Assembly: GCF_017353175.1 (NCBI RefSeq)
Contig: NZ_JAFMYW010000002.1
Coordinates: 620,001 to 684,000 of the forward strand
Direction: 5' to 3'
Source: Fibrella forsythiae
GTDB lineage: Bacteria; Bacteroidota; Bacteroidia; Cytophagales; Spirosomataceae
Length of the DNA: 64,000 nucleotides
Of this stretch, positions 7,808 to 16,808 are shown piece after piece (the first letter of the stretch is position 1; each line of letters begins with the position of its first letter). A program made the position numbers and the translations under genes. The notes under the pieces were generated by a model that saw nothing but the letters and a program-made list of their open reading frames with translations, was not told where the DNA came from and searched no databases.

Positions 7808-9592
7808 TTAGTGTCCTGTCCAGCTGTGTACGTCAGCGATGGATGGCATAGGTACGTCGTTCATCTTTAGTTTCTTACGAACGCCGCCCAGATCGTTGAA
7901 CAATTTGTTGGGGCTGGCAGCATGCAGTTGGGCAATGGTCAGGTAACCCAGTTTCTGCAACGCCGGAATCCAGGCTTCGGGAACGCCCGCCGCTGCAAAG
8001 TCCGCTTCGGTCGATAAATCTTCTTTCTTTTCAGGGCGCATCTGCGGGAAGAACAGCACTTCCTGAATACTGGGTTGGTTTGTCATGATCATCGCCAGCC
8101 GATCGATGCCCAGACCAACGCCGGCGGTTGGTGGCATACCGTATTCCAGGGCGCGCAGGAAATCTTCGTCCATAGCCATGGCTTCGTCGTCACCCCGTTT
8201 GGCTAGTTCGAGCTGCTCTTCAAACCGGGCACGCTGATCAATCGGGTCGTTTAGCTCCGAGTAGGCATTGGCAATCTCTTTGCCGTTACAGATTGCCTCG
8301 AAACGCTCTACCAAACCGGCTTTGCTCCGATGCTTCTTCGTCAGCGGTGACATTTCCACGGGGTAATCTGTAATGAACGTAGGCTGGATCAGGTTTGGCT
8401 CGCAGGCCTCGCCAAACAGTTCATCGATCAGTTTCGATTTACCCATCGACTGATCGGTTTTGATGCCCCGGCTTTCGGCGGTTTGCCGTAGCTCATCTTC
8501 GCCCATTGCCGATACATCAACGCCAGTGTATACCTGAATGGCCTCAAACATGGTCAGGCGCTTCCAGGGACGTTTGAAATCGATAATGTTCTCACCCACC
8601 GTCACCTTGGTTGTGCCAGCCACATCGATGGCAACTTTTTCCACCATTTCTTCAATAGTGTCCATCATCCAGTTGTAGTCTTTATAGGCTACGTAGAATT
8701 CCACCTGCGTGAACTCGGGGTTATGGGTCCGGTCCATGCCTTCATTGCGGAAGTCCTTGGCAAACTCGAACACCCCGTCATAGCCGCCTACGATCAGCCG
8801 CTTCAGGTACAGCTCGTTGGCGATACGCAGATACAGCGTCATATCGAGCGTGTTGTGGTGCGTCTGGAAAGGGCGTGCCGTTGCGCCACCATGAATGGGT
8901 TGCAGAATAGGCGTTTCAACCTCCAGGTAGCCTTTTCCGCTCAAATACTGCCGGATGGAGTTAACCAGCTTACTGCGTTTGATGAACACCTCACGTACCT
9001 GCGGATTCACGATCAGATCAACGTACCGCTGACGGTAGCGTAGTTCAGGATCAGTGAAGGCGTCGTAGGTTTCCTTTTCGCCCGTTTGCTCATTCACTAC
9101 TTCTTTCACGACGGGCAATGGCCGCAGCGATTTAGTTAGCAGTTTAAACGAACGCACATAGAGCGACAGCTCACCGGTTTGTGTGGTGAACATATTTCCT
9201 TCCACGCCCACAATGTCGCCAATGTCAAGTAACTTCTTGAACACCGTATTATACATCGTTTTGTCATCGCCGGGGCAAATATCGTCGCGGCGGAAATAGA
9301 GCTGTATCCGCCCGGTGCTATCCTGCATCTCGGCAAATGAGGCACTGCCGCTGATACGAAAAACCATCAGCCGACCAGCCAGACGTACCTGTCCGTAGGT
9401 GTCATCGCCCGCAAAATCAAGGTGTGATTCGTACCCCCCCTGTGTATCCTGGCCTGCTTTGTTGGCAAAGGCGTCGCGGAGGGTAGTGATGGTGTGGGTA
9501 ACGTCGAATAACTCGGCTGGGTAGGGGTCAATACCCATCCGCATCAATTCTTCGCGTTTCTGGCGTCTATTTACTTCTTGTTCACTTAGCAT
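7808..9592 (-). CDS. lysS: Lysine--tRNA ligase, class II
   Basis: 594 residues. It charges tRNA-Lys in the cytoplasm. An N-terminal OB-fold anticodon-binding domain (about 60-160) is followed by the class II catalytic core: motif 2 [16 protein letters not shown], and motif 3 as [13 protein letters not shown] before FFPQMRPE. After the normal end there is an extension of about 60 residues ([23 protein letters not shown]...) that resembles a helix-hairpin-helix segment; bacterial LysS is usually about 500 residues. The start ATG at 9592 matches the family N-terminus ([23 protein letters not shown]). The stop lies against a palindromic repeat. Confidence 0.96.
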   Translation of the reverse strand: MLSEQEVNRRQKREELMRMGIDPYPAELFDVTHTITTLRDAFANKAGQDTQGGYESHLDFAGDDTYGQVRLAGRLMVFRISGSASFAEMQDSTGRIQLYFRRDDICPGDDKTMYNTVFKKLLDIGDIVGVEGNMFTTQTGELSLYVRSFKLLTKSLRPLPVVKEVVNEQTGEKETYDAFTDPELRYRQRYVDLIVNPQVREVFIKRSKLVNSIRQYLSGKGYLEVETPILQPIHGGATARPFQTHHNTLDMTLYLRIANELYLKRLIVGGYDGVFEFAKDFRNEGMDRTHNPEFTQVEFYVAYKDYNWMMDTIEEMVEKVAIDVAGTTKVTVGENIIDFKRPWKRLTMFEAIQVYTGVDVSAMGEDELRQTAESRGIKTDQSMGKSKLIDELFGEACEPNLIQPTFITDYPVEMSPLTKKHRSKAGLVERFEAICNGKEIANAYSELNDPIDQRARFEEQLELAKRGDDEAMAMDEDFLRALEYGMPPTAGVGLGIDRLAMIMTNQPSIQEVLFFPQMRPEKKEDLSTEADFAAAGVPEAWIPALQKLGYLTIAQLHAASPNKLFNDLGGVRKKLKMNDVPMPSIADVHSWTGH

Positions 9593-9691
9593 CTGAACGG
9601 GGATTCGCTGGATTTAACCGATTCGCAGGCCGTGATTGCCTGTATCAATCGAGCCGCAAAAGTACGGCAGAATCCCGGATGTGCCACGCTC

Positions 9692-10816
9692 TTAGACTAC
9701 CTCATAACGTTTCCCCGGCAACGAACGAACGTACCCACGGAATTCGAGGCTGAGCAGGAGCGAGGCCAGCGCGCCCATGCTGATTTGTGATTGCCAGCTT
9801 ACCTCGTCGATGTGCATACCCGGGTGCTGCCGCAACAAGGCTACCACCTGACTTTCCTGCGCGGTGAAATCGAGCGGTAACGGAATAGAAGCGGAGGATT
9901 TACCTGGAGTCATGGCAGCGGGGTCCTGATCCCAGTTCATGGCTTCGATCAGGTCAGTGGGGCTGGTGTAAATTTGTGCTTTGTTCTCGCGAATGAGCTT
10001 ATTGCAGCCTGCCGAGAACTGCTGCGAAAGCTGGCCCGGCACCGCAAACACATCGCGGTTGTAATTATTGGCGTATTCGGCAGAAATTAACGCACCACCT
10101 TTGGCAGCGGCTTCAACAATAATAACGGCATCGCTCAGACCCGCGATGATGCGATTCCGGGCCGGGAAAAAACGCGGGTCGGGCTTAATGCCAGGTACGT
10201 GTTCAGTCAGTAAACCGCCTGCTGCCTGCATCTCCTGGGCCGTACGGCTGTGTACAGATGGGTAAATCACGTCGAGGCCGCTGGCCATAACACCCACGGT
10301 TGGTAAACCCGCCTGAAGGCTGGCGCGATGGGCCGCGATATCGATGCCATAGGCCAATCCACTAATGATCGAAACACCATAAGGCTGCATGGCCTGCACA
10401 ATCTCTTCGGTAGTTCGCCGCCCATACTCGGTGGCCTGACGGGTACCAACCAGCGCAAGTGTACGCGGTGCATTCAGATTAGCGTTTCCTAGCTGGTATA
10501 GCAGTGCAGGAGCATCGTACAGCGTTCTGAGGCGGGTTGGGTAATCGGCATCGGTATAGAATAGGGCCCTGGCTCCCAACTTATCTAACCGACGGATCAC
10601 CGCCTCGGCAGCGGTGACAACACCTGGTTGCTTGATGGCACGGGCCGTCACCTCGCCCACGCCGGGAATTTTTAACAACCGGGCGATAGGCGAGGCCAAC
10701 ACCGCTTCGGCTGATCCGCCGTAACTGATAAGCTGACGAATTAATATGCCACCAACGCCCGGTACGAGCGAAAGGGCAATTTGTGAAAGTTGCTGCGAGG
10801 TCGTGGTGGTGAACAC
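9692..10816 (-). CDS. dprA: DNA-processing protein DprA
   Basis: 374 residues. DprA binds incoming single-stranded DNA and loads RecA during transformation. The N-terminal helix-hairpin-helix region includes LLKIPGVGEVTARAI (about 46-60). The Rossmann-like core has LALVGTRQATEYGRR, SGLAYGIDIAAHRASL and FPARNRIIAGLSDAVIIVEA. A C-terminal winged-helix segment (LLRQHPGMHIDEVSWQSQIS to the end) is also present. These are the DprA/Smf hallmarks and the length is typical. It lies 99 bases beyond the lysS start on the same strand, so the two may form one transcript or separate units. Its presence suggests natural competence but does not prove it. Confidence 0.95.
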   Translation of the reverse strand: MFTTTTSQQLSQIALSLVPGVGGILIRQLISYGGSAEAVLASPIARLLKIPGVGEVTARAIKQPGVVTAAEAVIRRLDKLGARALFYTDADYPTRLRTLYDAPALLYQLGNANLNAPRTLALVGTRQATEYGRRTTEEIVQAMQPYGVSIISGLAYGIDIAAHRASLQAGLPTVGVMASGLDVIYPSVHSRTAQEMQAAGGLLTEHVPGIKPDPRFFPARNRIIAGLSDAVIIVEAAAKGGALISAEYANNYNRDVFAVPGQLSQQFSAGCNKLIRENKAQIYTSPTDLIEAMNWDQDPAAMTPGKSSASIPLPLDFTAQESQVVALLRQHPGMHIDEVSWQSQISMGALASLLLSLEFRGYVRSLPGKRYEVV

Positions 10817-11026
10817 GGATAATCAGAAAAGGCCTGGCGCAATCATATGGATTTCTGCCCAGAATTACTAAACAACCTGCGGTTAGATGACGCCAGACCT
10901 GTTTTAGGTCAAAAAGGCTGATTATCAGTTAGTAATAATTGTCTGATTTGTGTGATGGGTAACTAACAATCGGGCTGTATGCAGAGTTGTAATCTATAAT
11001 ATCAATAGGTTTTAAATACCTTTCGT

Positions 11027-11623
11027 ATGAAAACGCAACTAAACCAAACGCTGCTGGTAGCTTTACTGGCAGTAGGAAGCACGGCCTACGCACAAGTAGA
11101 CACATCTGCCCGGCCCGCCTCGGCAGGCACCACGCCCACCGTTATGGGTTCTTCATCTGTGACCCGCCCAACTGGCGGTGGCGAGTCGAAAGCGACTGAC
11201 AAGAATTTAGCGGATAACCTGGCGGGAGCCAGCGATTTTTCTACGCTTCAAACGGCGCTCGTAGCCTCAGGTCTGGCCGATCAGGCGAAAGGACCCGGAC
11301 CGTACACGGTTTTTGCGCCATCAAACGCGGCTTTCAGCAAACTACCGGCAGGGGCGTTGCAGAGCCTGACTCAGGCGGCCAACAAGAATAAATTGGCGGG
11401 TATTTTGGCCTATCACGTGGTTTCGGGCAACGTAATGGCTTCAGATCTGAAAGACGGCCAAAAGCTGAAAACCGTAGGCGGCGGTACGCTGACAGTACGC
11501 AAGGAAGGCAAAGCTGTTATGCTGACCGATGCCAAAGGCGGTTCGGCCATGGTAACAACTGCCGACATTCAGGCCACCAACGGTACCGTGCACGCTATTG
11601 ATAGCGTATTGATGCCGAATTGA
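11027..11623 (+). CDS. Secreted fasciclin-domain protein
   Basis: 198 residues. A signal peptide (MKTQLNQTLLVALLAVGSTAYAQ) is followed by a Ser/Thr/Gly-rich linker to about residue 55, then one fasciclin (FAS1) domain. The domain shows its H1 box GPYTVFAPSNAAFSKLP and its H2-type ending NGTVHAIDSVLMP, with YHVVSGNVMASDL between. FAS1 proteins are exported and often have an adhesion or matrix role; the bacterial function is mostly unknown. It stands alone, divergent from dprA with 210 bases between, which must hold both promoters. TACCTTTC at about 11014-11021 is a weak promoter-like match very close to the ATG. Confidence 0.92.
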   Translation: MKTQLNQTLLVALLAVGSTAYAQVDTSARPASAGTTPTVMGSSSVTRPTGGGESKATDKNLADNLAGASDFSTLQTALVASGLADQAKGPGPYTVFAPSNAAFSKLPAGALQSLTQAANKNKLAGILAYHVVSGNVMASDLKDGQKLKTVGGGTLTVRKEGKAVMLTDAKGGSAMVTTADIQATNGTVHAIDSVLMPN

Positions 11624-11677
11624 AATAAATAGAAGTCGATAGTGGCGCTGTTCATTTGCCCGGGCCACTATCGACTG

Positions 11678-12202
11678 CTACTGCCTGACCATCGTAACCG
11701 AGTATGTGGTCTTGATTTTGTTACTACTCAGGTCTTCATCACTCTGAAACTGAATCGTCAGCAATTGGCTGGTGCCCGATTTCGTGACGGGTATTGAACT
11801 CGCCTTGTTCTTACTGTAGAGTGTAGCCTGCGTATCGGTTTCGCTGAAGGTTGATCCTTCACTGAACAGGTAGTTCAGAATGATCTGCGAGTCGGCTGCA
11901 TAGCTACAAGAAGCGGTACTACCTGCATTGGTTGAGTAAACGCCCGCGCTGGTAAACGATACCGTGATGTCGGTCAGGCAGGTTTCGCCTTTCCCTTTCA
12001 GGTGAGCAACATAATCGGTGATGGGTGTGGCGTTGGTGTATTGAACCCAGCCCGGAGTGAAGGTAACGGCGGTTATCTTCCAGTTGCCAACCAGGGAGAG
12101 AGACGGCGTTACTACGGCAGGATCAACCGTTTTTTTGCACCCAACCAGCAACGTAATCAGGAGTGTTACCCATAGAAGCGGGAGCCGTTGTTTCGTGTAC
12201 AT
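11678..12202 (-). CDS. Hypothetical lipoprotein, lipocalin-like
   Basis: 174 residues. The N-terminus MYTKQRLPLLWVTLLITLLVGCKK is a lipoprotein signal with the lipobox LVGC (Cys at 22). The mature part begins with SLSLVGNWKITAVTF, the usual opening of lipocalin-like domains in Bacteroidota lipoproteins, and is rich in beta strands and Thr/Ser with two further cysteines (CLTDI and SCSYA). It probably sits in the outer membrane or periplasm. It converges with the fasciclin gene. I do not recognise a specific function. Confidence 0.7.
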   Translation of the reverse strand: MYTKQRLPLLWVTLLITLLVGCKKTVDPAVVTPSLSLVGNWKITAVTFTPGWVQYTNATPITDYVAHLKGKGETCLTDITVSFTSAGVYSTNAGSTASCSYAADSQIILNYLFSEGSTFSETDTQATLYSKNKASSIPVTKSGTSQLLTIQFQSDEDLSSNKIKTTYSVTMVRQ

Positions 12203-12407
12203 AAACTAGTTTATATATAGAATTGCTTACTGATCTGGTCGAAGAAAATACGAATCTTATATAGAAAGAATCATATTATAATGACTGTTTTATCAAAAAC
12301 GGTCACCCGATTTGCGCGGCCATTCGCTCAATATTTTGAGCCGTTAGTTATACCTTGGGCGTTATTACTTAAATGTTTTCTCCCTTTTCACTTAACTAAC
12401 TATTGTC

Positions 12408-12644
12408 ATGGGATTCCTGTATTCAATTATTATCGGCGGCGTTGCTGGCTATTTGGCCAGCCGTTTCATGGGTAGCCACAACAGTGCATTAATCAATATC
12501 ATTCTTGGTATTGTTGGTGGCTTAGTTGGTGGTTTTATTGCTCGGCGACTTGGCAACGACCCCGACAATGACGGCCTGGTCATGAATCTGCTCATTGCTT
12601 TTGGTGGCGCCGTTGTGCTGATATTCTTGGGGCGGTTATTCTAA
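12408..12644 (+). CDS. GlsB/YeaQ/YmgE-family stress-response membrane protein
   Basis: 78 residues with three glycine-rich membrane segments: FLYSIIIGGVAGYLASRFM, ALINIILGIVGGLVGGFIAR and the C-terminal LLIAFGGAVVLIFLG. The G-rich helices and the short polar loop (RRLGNDPDNDG) are typical of the transglycosylase-associated (GlsB/YeaQ/YmgE) family, small inner-membrane proteins linked to general stress. The ATG at 12408 is preceded by about 45 bases of AT-rich leader. A perfect hairpin terminator follows 13 bases after the stop. Confidence 0.88.
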   Translation: MGFLYSIIIGGVAGYLASRFMGSHNSALINIILGIVGGLVGGFIARRLGNDPDNDGLVMNLLIAFGGAVVLIFLGRLF

Positions 12645-12657
12645 CAAACCGTTCTGC

Positions 12658-12700
12658 CACAAAAGCGCCCAACCATGTTTCATGGTTGGGCGCTTTTGTG
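12658..12700. terminator. Perfect-stem terminator after the GlsB-like gene
   Basis: CACAAAAGCGCCCAACCATG pairs exactly with CATGGTTGGGCGCTTTTGTG, giving a stem of about 20 bp with a three-base loop. The right side contains a short T run. It fits a terminator for the GlsB-like gene. Confidence 0.85.
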
Positions 12701-12956
12701 AATAATACAGTACGCCTCTTACCGGCAATACGGCGAAACCAATCAACAACAATCGTTTACGTTCTTTTGGTGCTAATTGCCTTGCCCGGTAACTAACGGG
12801 CATCATCACGACCTGCGCCATTTCCTCTGGCCAGTTGCTAGTCCAATAGCGGTAGCATGGCCGCGTTGGCGAAGTTTTAAAATAACTACACCATGCCAGG
12901 GTCATGAAGACGTTGGAGAGCGCAAGCAGAAGAACGCAATAAAGAGCTTTCGCTTG
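12701..12956. other. Non-coding gap between terminator and histidine kinase
   Basis: About 255 bases with no gene I can support. A minus-strand frame reading ARQLAPKERKRLLLIGFAVLPV crosses here, but it runs on through the terminator and lacks a believable end. It may be a relic or chance. Confidence 0.4.
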
Positions 12957-14330
12957 TTAGTTGAGTGTAGCCCTATCGGGCTGATTCGTTGGTATTGGAA
13001 TACGTAGTTCGCTGGTGAACCTAAATTGTTGCCAGCTAAGCGTTAGCTGGCCGCCCAGCAAGGTTGTTAATCGATGACTTATCCAAAGACCCAGTCCATG
13101 CCCTTCCTTCAGCGGGTCGGCCTGGAAATAGGGGGCTGTTAATTCGATGGTCGGGCCGTTCTCGCGAGATGTTTTATTCTGAATCCGGATAACAGCTGCC
13201 GAAGGCTGCGTGCCGTCGACGAGCACTGCCACAGTACTGCCGGCAACGGCGTATTTTATGGCGTTTTCGAGCAGGTTCAACAGAATGTGATCCAGCTTGA
13301 CGGCATCCGTAAGGACAAGCAGACCGGGGCCTGTTTGTGTACTGATCTCCGTTGCTACCTCGTAATCAGCGGCAATGGTGGCCAACTGACGGGCGCAAGT
13401 GGCCAGATGCTCATCGAGTTGTGTTTCGGTGAACTGAATGATGGGGGGAGACTCGTCAGGGCGGCTAAGTGTCAGAAACTCGTCGATCAGCCTGGCCAGT
13501 CGACGAACCTCATCCAGTTGACCATCCAGAAAAGGGTACATATCAGCCGCTACCCGGCCACTGTTGAGCGTAACTTCCAGCCCGGTTTTCATGATTGCCA
13601 GCGGGGTGCGTAGTTCATGGGCTGCTGCTCCGAAGAAGTGTCGCTGGGTATCGATCGTGTATCGTATCCGATCCAGCATCCGATTCAGCGCAACCGTCAG
13701 TTCGTAGAGCTCGTCCTGGCTTTGCGGCAGTAAAAGCGGATCAATCCGGGTAGCTTTCCCGATCTGGGCGGCTTGCCCAACCAGGTTTTTGATGGGCCGT
13801 AACAGCCACCCGGCCGCCCCATAACCGGCTCCTAACGCCAGCACCAGGCTCACCAGCCAGCCAAGGCCAAACACCCACCTGAGCTGTTTGATATCGCGTT
13901 GCAGGCTGCTGTCGGGCACGGCCAGGGTCAGCGATACGTGGCTGTCGGAAAATTGATCAGCCGACGACTCCACGGTAACCATCCGGTAGCTGTCGGCCAT
14001 GGCTGGGTACGTTCCGGGCCGTTGGGAACGGCGGCGGTTAACAGGAGGCGATCCGTCGGGGTTGGGGAAGTCGGGGCTTCGGAACAACTCGCGGGCGGGG
14101 CCGTAGTTGGTCGTTGTTACACGCATCTGCTCGCGAAGACCGGGCAGGGGCAGCATAACAGGATCGGTGTTCACCATCGATAAAAGCCAGTTGGCGCGGG
14201 TTCTGGTGGCCCGATCAAACGCCGTTTGCAGGCTACGTTCGGCGCGGCTCAGCATCAGACTACCGGCCACGGCGCTCACGATGGCGAAAACAGCCGCTAC
14301 TGCCAGCACAATTCGGCTCCGTAGACTCAT
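12957..14330 (-). CDS. Sensor histidine kinase
   Basis: 457 residues. Two membrane helices (about 6-27 and 152-176) flank a periplasmic sensor region of about 120 residues. A HAMP segment follows (about 177-228), then the dimerisation/phosphoacceptor H-box AAAHELRTPLAIMKTGLEV with His at 238. The ATP-binding domain shows the N-box LLNLLENAIKYA and the glycine box GHGLGLWIS. It phosphorylates the response regulator encoded just upstream; the ATG at 14330 overlaps that gene by four bases. The stimulus is unknown; the neighbouring exported basic protein may be part of the same circuit. Confidence 0.93.
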   Translation of the reverse strand: MSLRSRIVLAVAAVFAIVSAVAGSLMLSRAERSLQTAFDRATRTRANWLLSMVNTDPVMLPLPGLREQMRVTTTNYGPARELFRSPDFPNPDGSPPVNRRRSQRPGTYPAMADSYRMVTVESSADQFSDSHVSLTLAVPDSSLQRDIKQLRWVFGLGWLVSLVLALGAGYGAAGWLLRPIKNLVGQAAQIGKATRIDPLLLPQSQDELYELTVALNRMLDRIRYTIDTQRHFFGAAAHELRTPLAIMKTGLEVTLNSGRVAADMYPFLDGQLDEVRRLARLIDEFLTLSRPDESPPIIQFTETQLDEHLATCARQLATIAADYEVATEISTQTGPGLLVLTDAVKLDHILLNLLENAIKYAVAGSTVAVLVDGTQPSAAVIRIQNKTSRENGPTIELTAPYFQADPLKEGHGLGLWISHRLTTLLGGQLTLSWQQFRFTSELRIPIPTNQPDRATLN

Positions 14331-15007
14331 ACTGTTCGGAGGCGATAGCCCTGACCAATCAAGGTTTCGATCAGGTCGGGATGGCTCGCTGGCGCAGCAG
14401 CGTCTAACTTGCGGCGAAGCTGGTACATGTGTACGTCGATCACGTTGCTGCCCCGGTCATAATCAACCGCCCAGACTTTCTCGGCAATTTCGGTGCGGGT
14501 TACTACGCGACCCGCCTGCCGCATCAGGAGTTCGAGCAAGGCAAATTCACGGTTGGTGAGGTCTAGTTTTGTATCGTTACGCAACACTTCGCGGCTGGTC
14601 AGTCGCATCTCCAGATCGGCCGCCCTGAGTATTACAGCATCGCCGGTAGTGGTTTTTCGCTGCCATACCCTGACGCGGGCCAGCAACTCGTCGAAATCGA
14701 ATGGTTTGCGCAGGTAATCGACTGCCCCCAGGTCCAGACCCTGCACAACCGTGGGCGAATCACCCAGTGCCGATACAATGACCACAGGTACGTTCAACCC
14801 AAACGCCCGCATGTTCTTAAGCACGTCGAAACCCGTTTGGCCCGGCAGCATCAGGTCGAGCAAGACCAGGTCGTAGAGTCCCCCTGCCAGTTGGTCGAGC
14901 CCTTCCGAGCCCGAATAGGCCAGATCAGCCACATGACCTACCTGTTCCAGCCCCTGCCGAATAAACCGGGCCAGTTTGCGCTCATCTTCAATAATCAGGA
15001 TCTTCAT
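14327..15007 (-). CDS. OmpR/PhoB-family response regulator
   Basis: 226 residues. The receiver domain has the acidic pair in IIEDER (about 6-8), the phosphoacceptor Asp51 in LLDLMLPG and the conserved Lys in LRKPFDFDELLARV (about 100). The C-terminal winged helix has the usual DNA-binding end RGSNVIDVHMYQLRRKLD. It overlaps the kinase gene by ATGA and is clearly its partner. Upstream, a strong hairpin (15019-15051) separates it from the exported-protein gene; only about 11 bases remain between that hairpin and the ATG, so its transcript must come from read-through or a promoter lying inside or upstream of the hairpin. Confidence 0.95.
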   Translation of the reverse strand: MKILIIEDERKLARFIRQGLEQVGHVADLAYSGSEGLDQLAGGLYDLVLLDLMLPGQTGFDVLKNMRAFGLNVPVVIVSALGDSPTVVQGLDLGAVDYLRKPFDFDELLARVRVWQRKTTTGDAVILRAADLEMRLTSREVLRNDTKLDLTNREFALLELLMRQAGRVVTRTEIAEKVWAVDYDRGSNVIDVHMYQLRRKLDAAAPASHPDLIETLIGQGYRLRTV

Positions 15008-15018
15008 ACAACGAGAAT

Positions 15019-15051
15019 AAAGTCCCTCCCCGATTTCCGGGGAGGGACTTT
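15019..15051. terminator. Hairpin between the exported protein and response regulator genes
   Basis: AAAGTCCCTCCCCG pairs with CGGGGAGGGACTTT (14 bp, 5-base loop). It lies 3 bases after the stop of the exported-protein gene and 11 bases before the regulator start, so it may be a partial terminator that lowers downstream expression. Confidence 0.8.
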
Positions 15052-15054
15052 ACT

Positions 15055-15912
15055 TTACCGGACAAGATACTGCTGGCCGTTGATTGTCAATACGGAAGCG
15101 CGCAGGATGTTCACTTTCTGGAGCTGAACCTGCCCGTCACGCATCGGGGTAGCGTATCCCTGAACCGTAATGTCTGTGCCTTTTTTGGCGAGGTTAGTCA
15201 GCTGGTAGGCAATGTGTGGTGGGACTCTGATAATCGTGTTGTCGTTGATTTCCAGGCCATTCACGCGGCCCTTACGATCCAGTTTATAATCGGTGATCTT
15301 ACCGGTGGTGGTGGTCAGTACGGGGGTTGGGGGCGTGTTGGCGGGTACAGCGGGCGGTGCATCGAACACGGTGGTTTTACCGGCGGTCAGACTGGTCATG
15401 TGGAATCGTGTTTCACCGTCCGGGGTCGTATCCGCGAAGCCCGTTACACTAACGCTGCTCCCGGCTTTCACGGCTTTCTGTACCTGTTGGCCCAGATGGG
15501 CGGGAAACTGCACGCTCATGGCTGGCGCTGCATTACCCGACAGCGTGAAACCGTTCAGGATGTAATCATCGTTGCCGGTCAGTTCGCCAACCGTACCGGT
15601 TACCGTTGTCAGCGAGGTTAGTCCGTGGCTGCGTCCCTCCGGTCCACCTTTGCGGCCCATTTTGCCAGGCCGCCCCGCCTGACCCAGTCCGCCCTGCGGT
15701 CCAAATCCGTCGCGTAGGCGATCTCCTTTGTGTTTGCTCATCCCTTTCCGGTTGCCTTTGGCAAAGCCGGGGCCGTCTGGGCCAGCACCGTCGGGTGTAG
15801 GTACGTAGGTTGGCGGTGCAGGAGCCTGACTGGCTGATTCGGTGCTGTTTTGGGCGTGGGCGGTGGCTAGTGCAGCCAGTACGAGTGATAAGGTGATGAT
15901 ACTTGATTTCAT
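15055..15912 (-). CDS. Exported basic protein with two repeated OB-like segments
   Basis: 285 residues from the ATG at 15912; a TTG-initiated extension to 15948 is unlikely. A signal peptide (MKSSIITLSLVLAALATAHA) comes first. It is followed by a low-complexity stretch rich in Gly, Lys, Arg and Pro (about 35-85, e.g. GNRKGMSKHKGDRLRDG). Then come two related units, each with a short strand segment (NGFTLSGN and NGLEINDN), a VQFPAHLGQQV or RVPPHIAYQL segment and a KAGSSVSVTGFA or KKGTDITVQGYA segment, suggesting duplicated OB-fold domains like DUF5666-type proteins. It precedes a two-component system on the same strand. A sensor accessory or metal-stress role is possible but unproven. Confidence 0.7.
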   Translation of the reverse strand: MKSSIITLSLVLAALATAHAQNSTESASQAPAPPTYVPTPDGAGPDGPGFAKGNRKGMSKHKGDRLRDGFGPQGGLGQAGRPGKMGRKGGPEGRSHGLTSLTTVTGTVGELTGNDDYILNGFTLSGNAAPAMSVQFPAHLGQQVQKAVKAGSSVSVTGFADTTPDGETRFHMTSLTAGKTTVFDAPPAVPANTPPTPVLTTTTGKITDYKLDRKGRVNGLEINDNTIIRVPPHIAYQLTNLAKKGTDITVQGYATPMRDGQVQLQKVNILRASVLTINGQQYLVR

Positions 15913-16057
15913 TGGTAGCGTTTGTTTTACTGGTTGATTGTGAAACAAAGCTATCCGAGCCAGTTAAAGCTGGTCTGAAGCCGAAATTAATTTTTCTTCA
16001 TCCGGGGGGGGGCGCGTTCGTTTCTCGAATGTACCTCGCTGGCCATATGCGTATAAC

Positions 16058-16113
16058 TGACACTTGCCTCACGGCTGAGCCTGTTGAATGGGCCAGCCGT
16101 AAGGCAAGTGTCA
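16058..16113. terminator. Inverted repeat downstream of the nitroreductase gene
   Basis: TGACACTTGCCTCACGGCTGAGCC at 16058 pairs imperfectly with the sequence GGCCAGCCGTAAGGCAAGTGTCA ending at 16113. It lies 18 bases beyond the 3' end of the minus-strand nitroreductase gene and is a likely terminator. Confidence 0.7.
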
Positions 16114-16131
16114 GCACGTGGTTAACTCCAG

Positions 16132-16764
16132 TTATGCCAGTTCGATGAACAGGTCCTTCCGGGGGCGCCGAACTTTAACGGCTTTCGATAAAAAGTCTTT
16201 TTCGGCGTCGCGGTAGCCAAGTGCCAGCAGTGATACACTGTGCAAGCCTTTGGCGGGCAGGTTCAGGATCTCGTCGAGGGCAGCGGCGTTGAATCCTTCC
16301 ATTGGCGTGGCATCAACTTGCTCGGTAGCGGCAGCAATCAGGCCTGAACCCAGGGCAATGTATGCCTGGCGGGCGGCCCAGATAGCGCGTTCGTCGGGCG
16401 ATTTGGTCAGTAAACCACCTTTGATCGCCCCAGCGAAGGGGGCCAGCGAATCGGCCGGTACGCCACGGGTGTTGGCAATCAACTGAATGTAGGCCTCTAT
16501 CTGAGCCTCGTCTACGTTTGTCCAGGATGCGAAAACCAGCAAATGAGAGCTTTCAACAACCTGAGGCTGCGGACAGGCCAGTTCATGAATTTTACCTTTC
16601 AATTCGGCATTGTCGATCACCAGAATGTTGTAGGGCTGAATGCCCATCGACGAGGCCGAGAGGCGAATGGCTTCCAGGATGGTCTCCAGTTTTTCGGCTG
16701 GTACAGTCTGACCATTCATTTTTTTGGCGGCATACCGCCAGTTCATTGCTTCTAATAAGTCCAT
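16132..16764 (-). CDS. NAD(P)H-dependent nitroreductase-family oxidoreductase
   Basis: 210 residues, cytoplasmic. The opening LLEAMNWRYAAKKMNGQTVP followed by LETILEAIRLSASSMGIQPYNI is the NfsB-type FMN-binding nitroreductase pattern, with the phosphate-binding Arg (MNWRYA) and the Ser-rich segment. WAARQAYIALGSGLIAAATE and MEGFNAAALDEIL are the other conserved blocks. Such enzymes use FMN and NAD(P)H to reduce quinones or nitro compounds. It lies 44 bases after the DsbA-like gene, within a same-strand run (16132-18059) that also includes YceI, and the three probably form one redox-related operon. Confidence 0.9.
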   Translation of the reverse strand: MDLLEAMNWRYAAKKMNGQTVPAEKLETILEAIRLSASSMGIQPYNILVIDNAELKGKIHELACPQPQVVESSHLLVFASWTNVDEAQIEAYIQLIANTRGVPADSLAPFAGAIKGGLLTKSPDERAIWAARQAYIALGSGLIAAATEQVDATPMEGFNAAALDEILNLPAKGLHSVSLLALGYRDAEKDFLSKAVKVRRPRKDLFIELA

Positions 16765-16808
16765 GATTGTAGTCTGAAAATGTGATTAGTTGGCGTCAAT
16801 ACCTGCAT

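Noticed and set aside
12636-12905. 89-codon minus-strand frame after the GlsB-like gene
   Set aside because: It runs through a perfect terminator hairpin and lacks a convincing start; only the middle looks protein-like.
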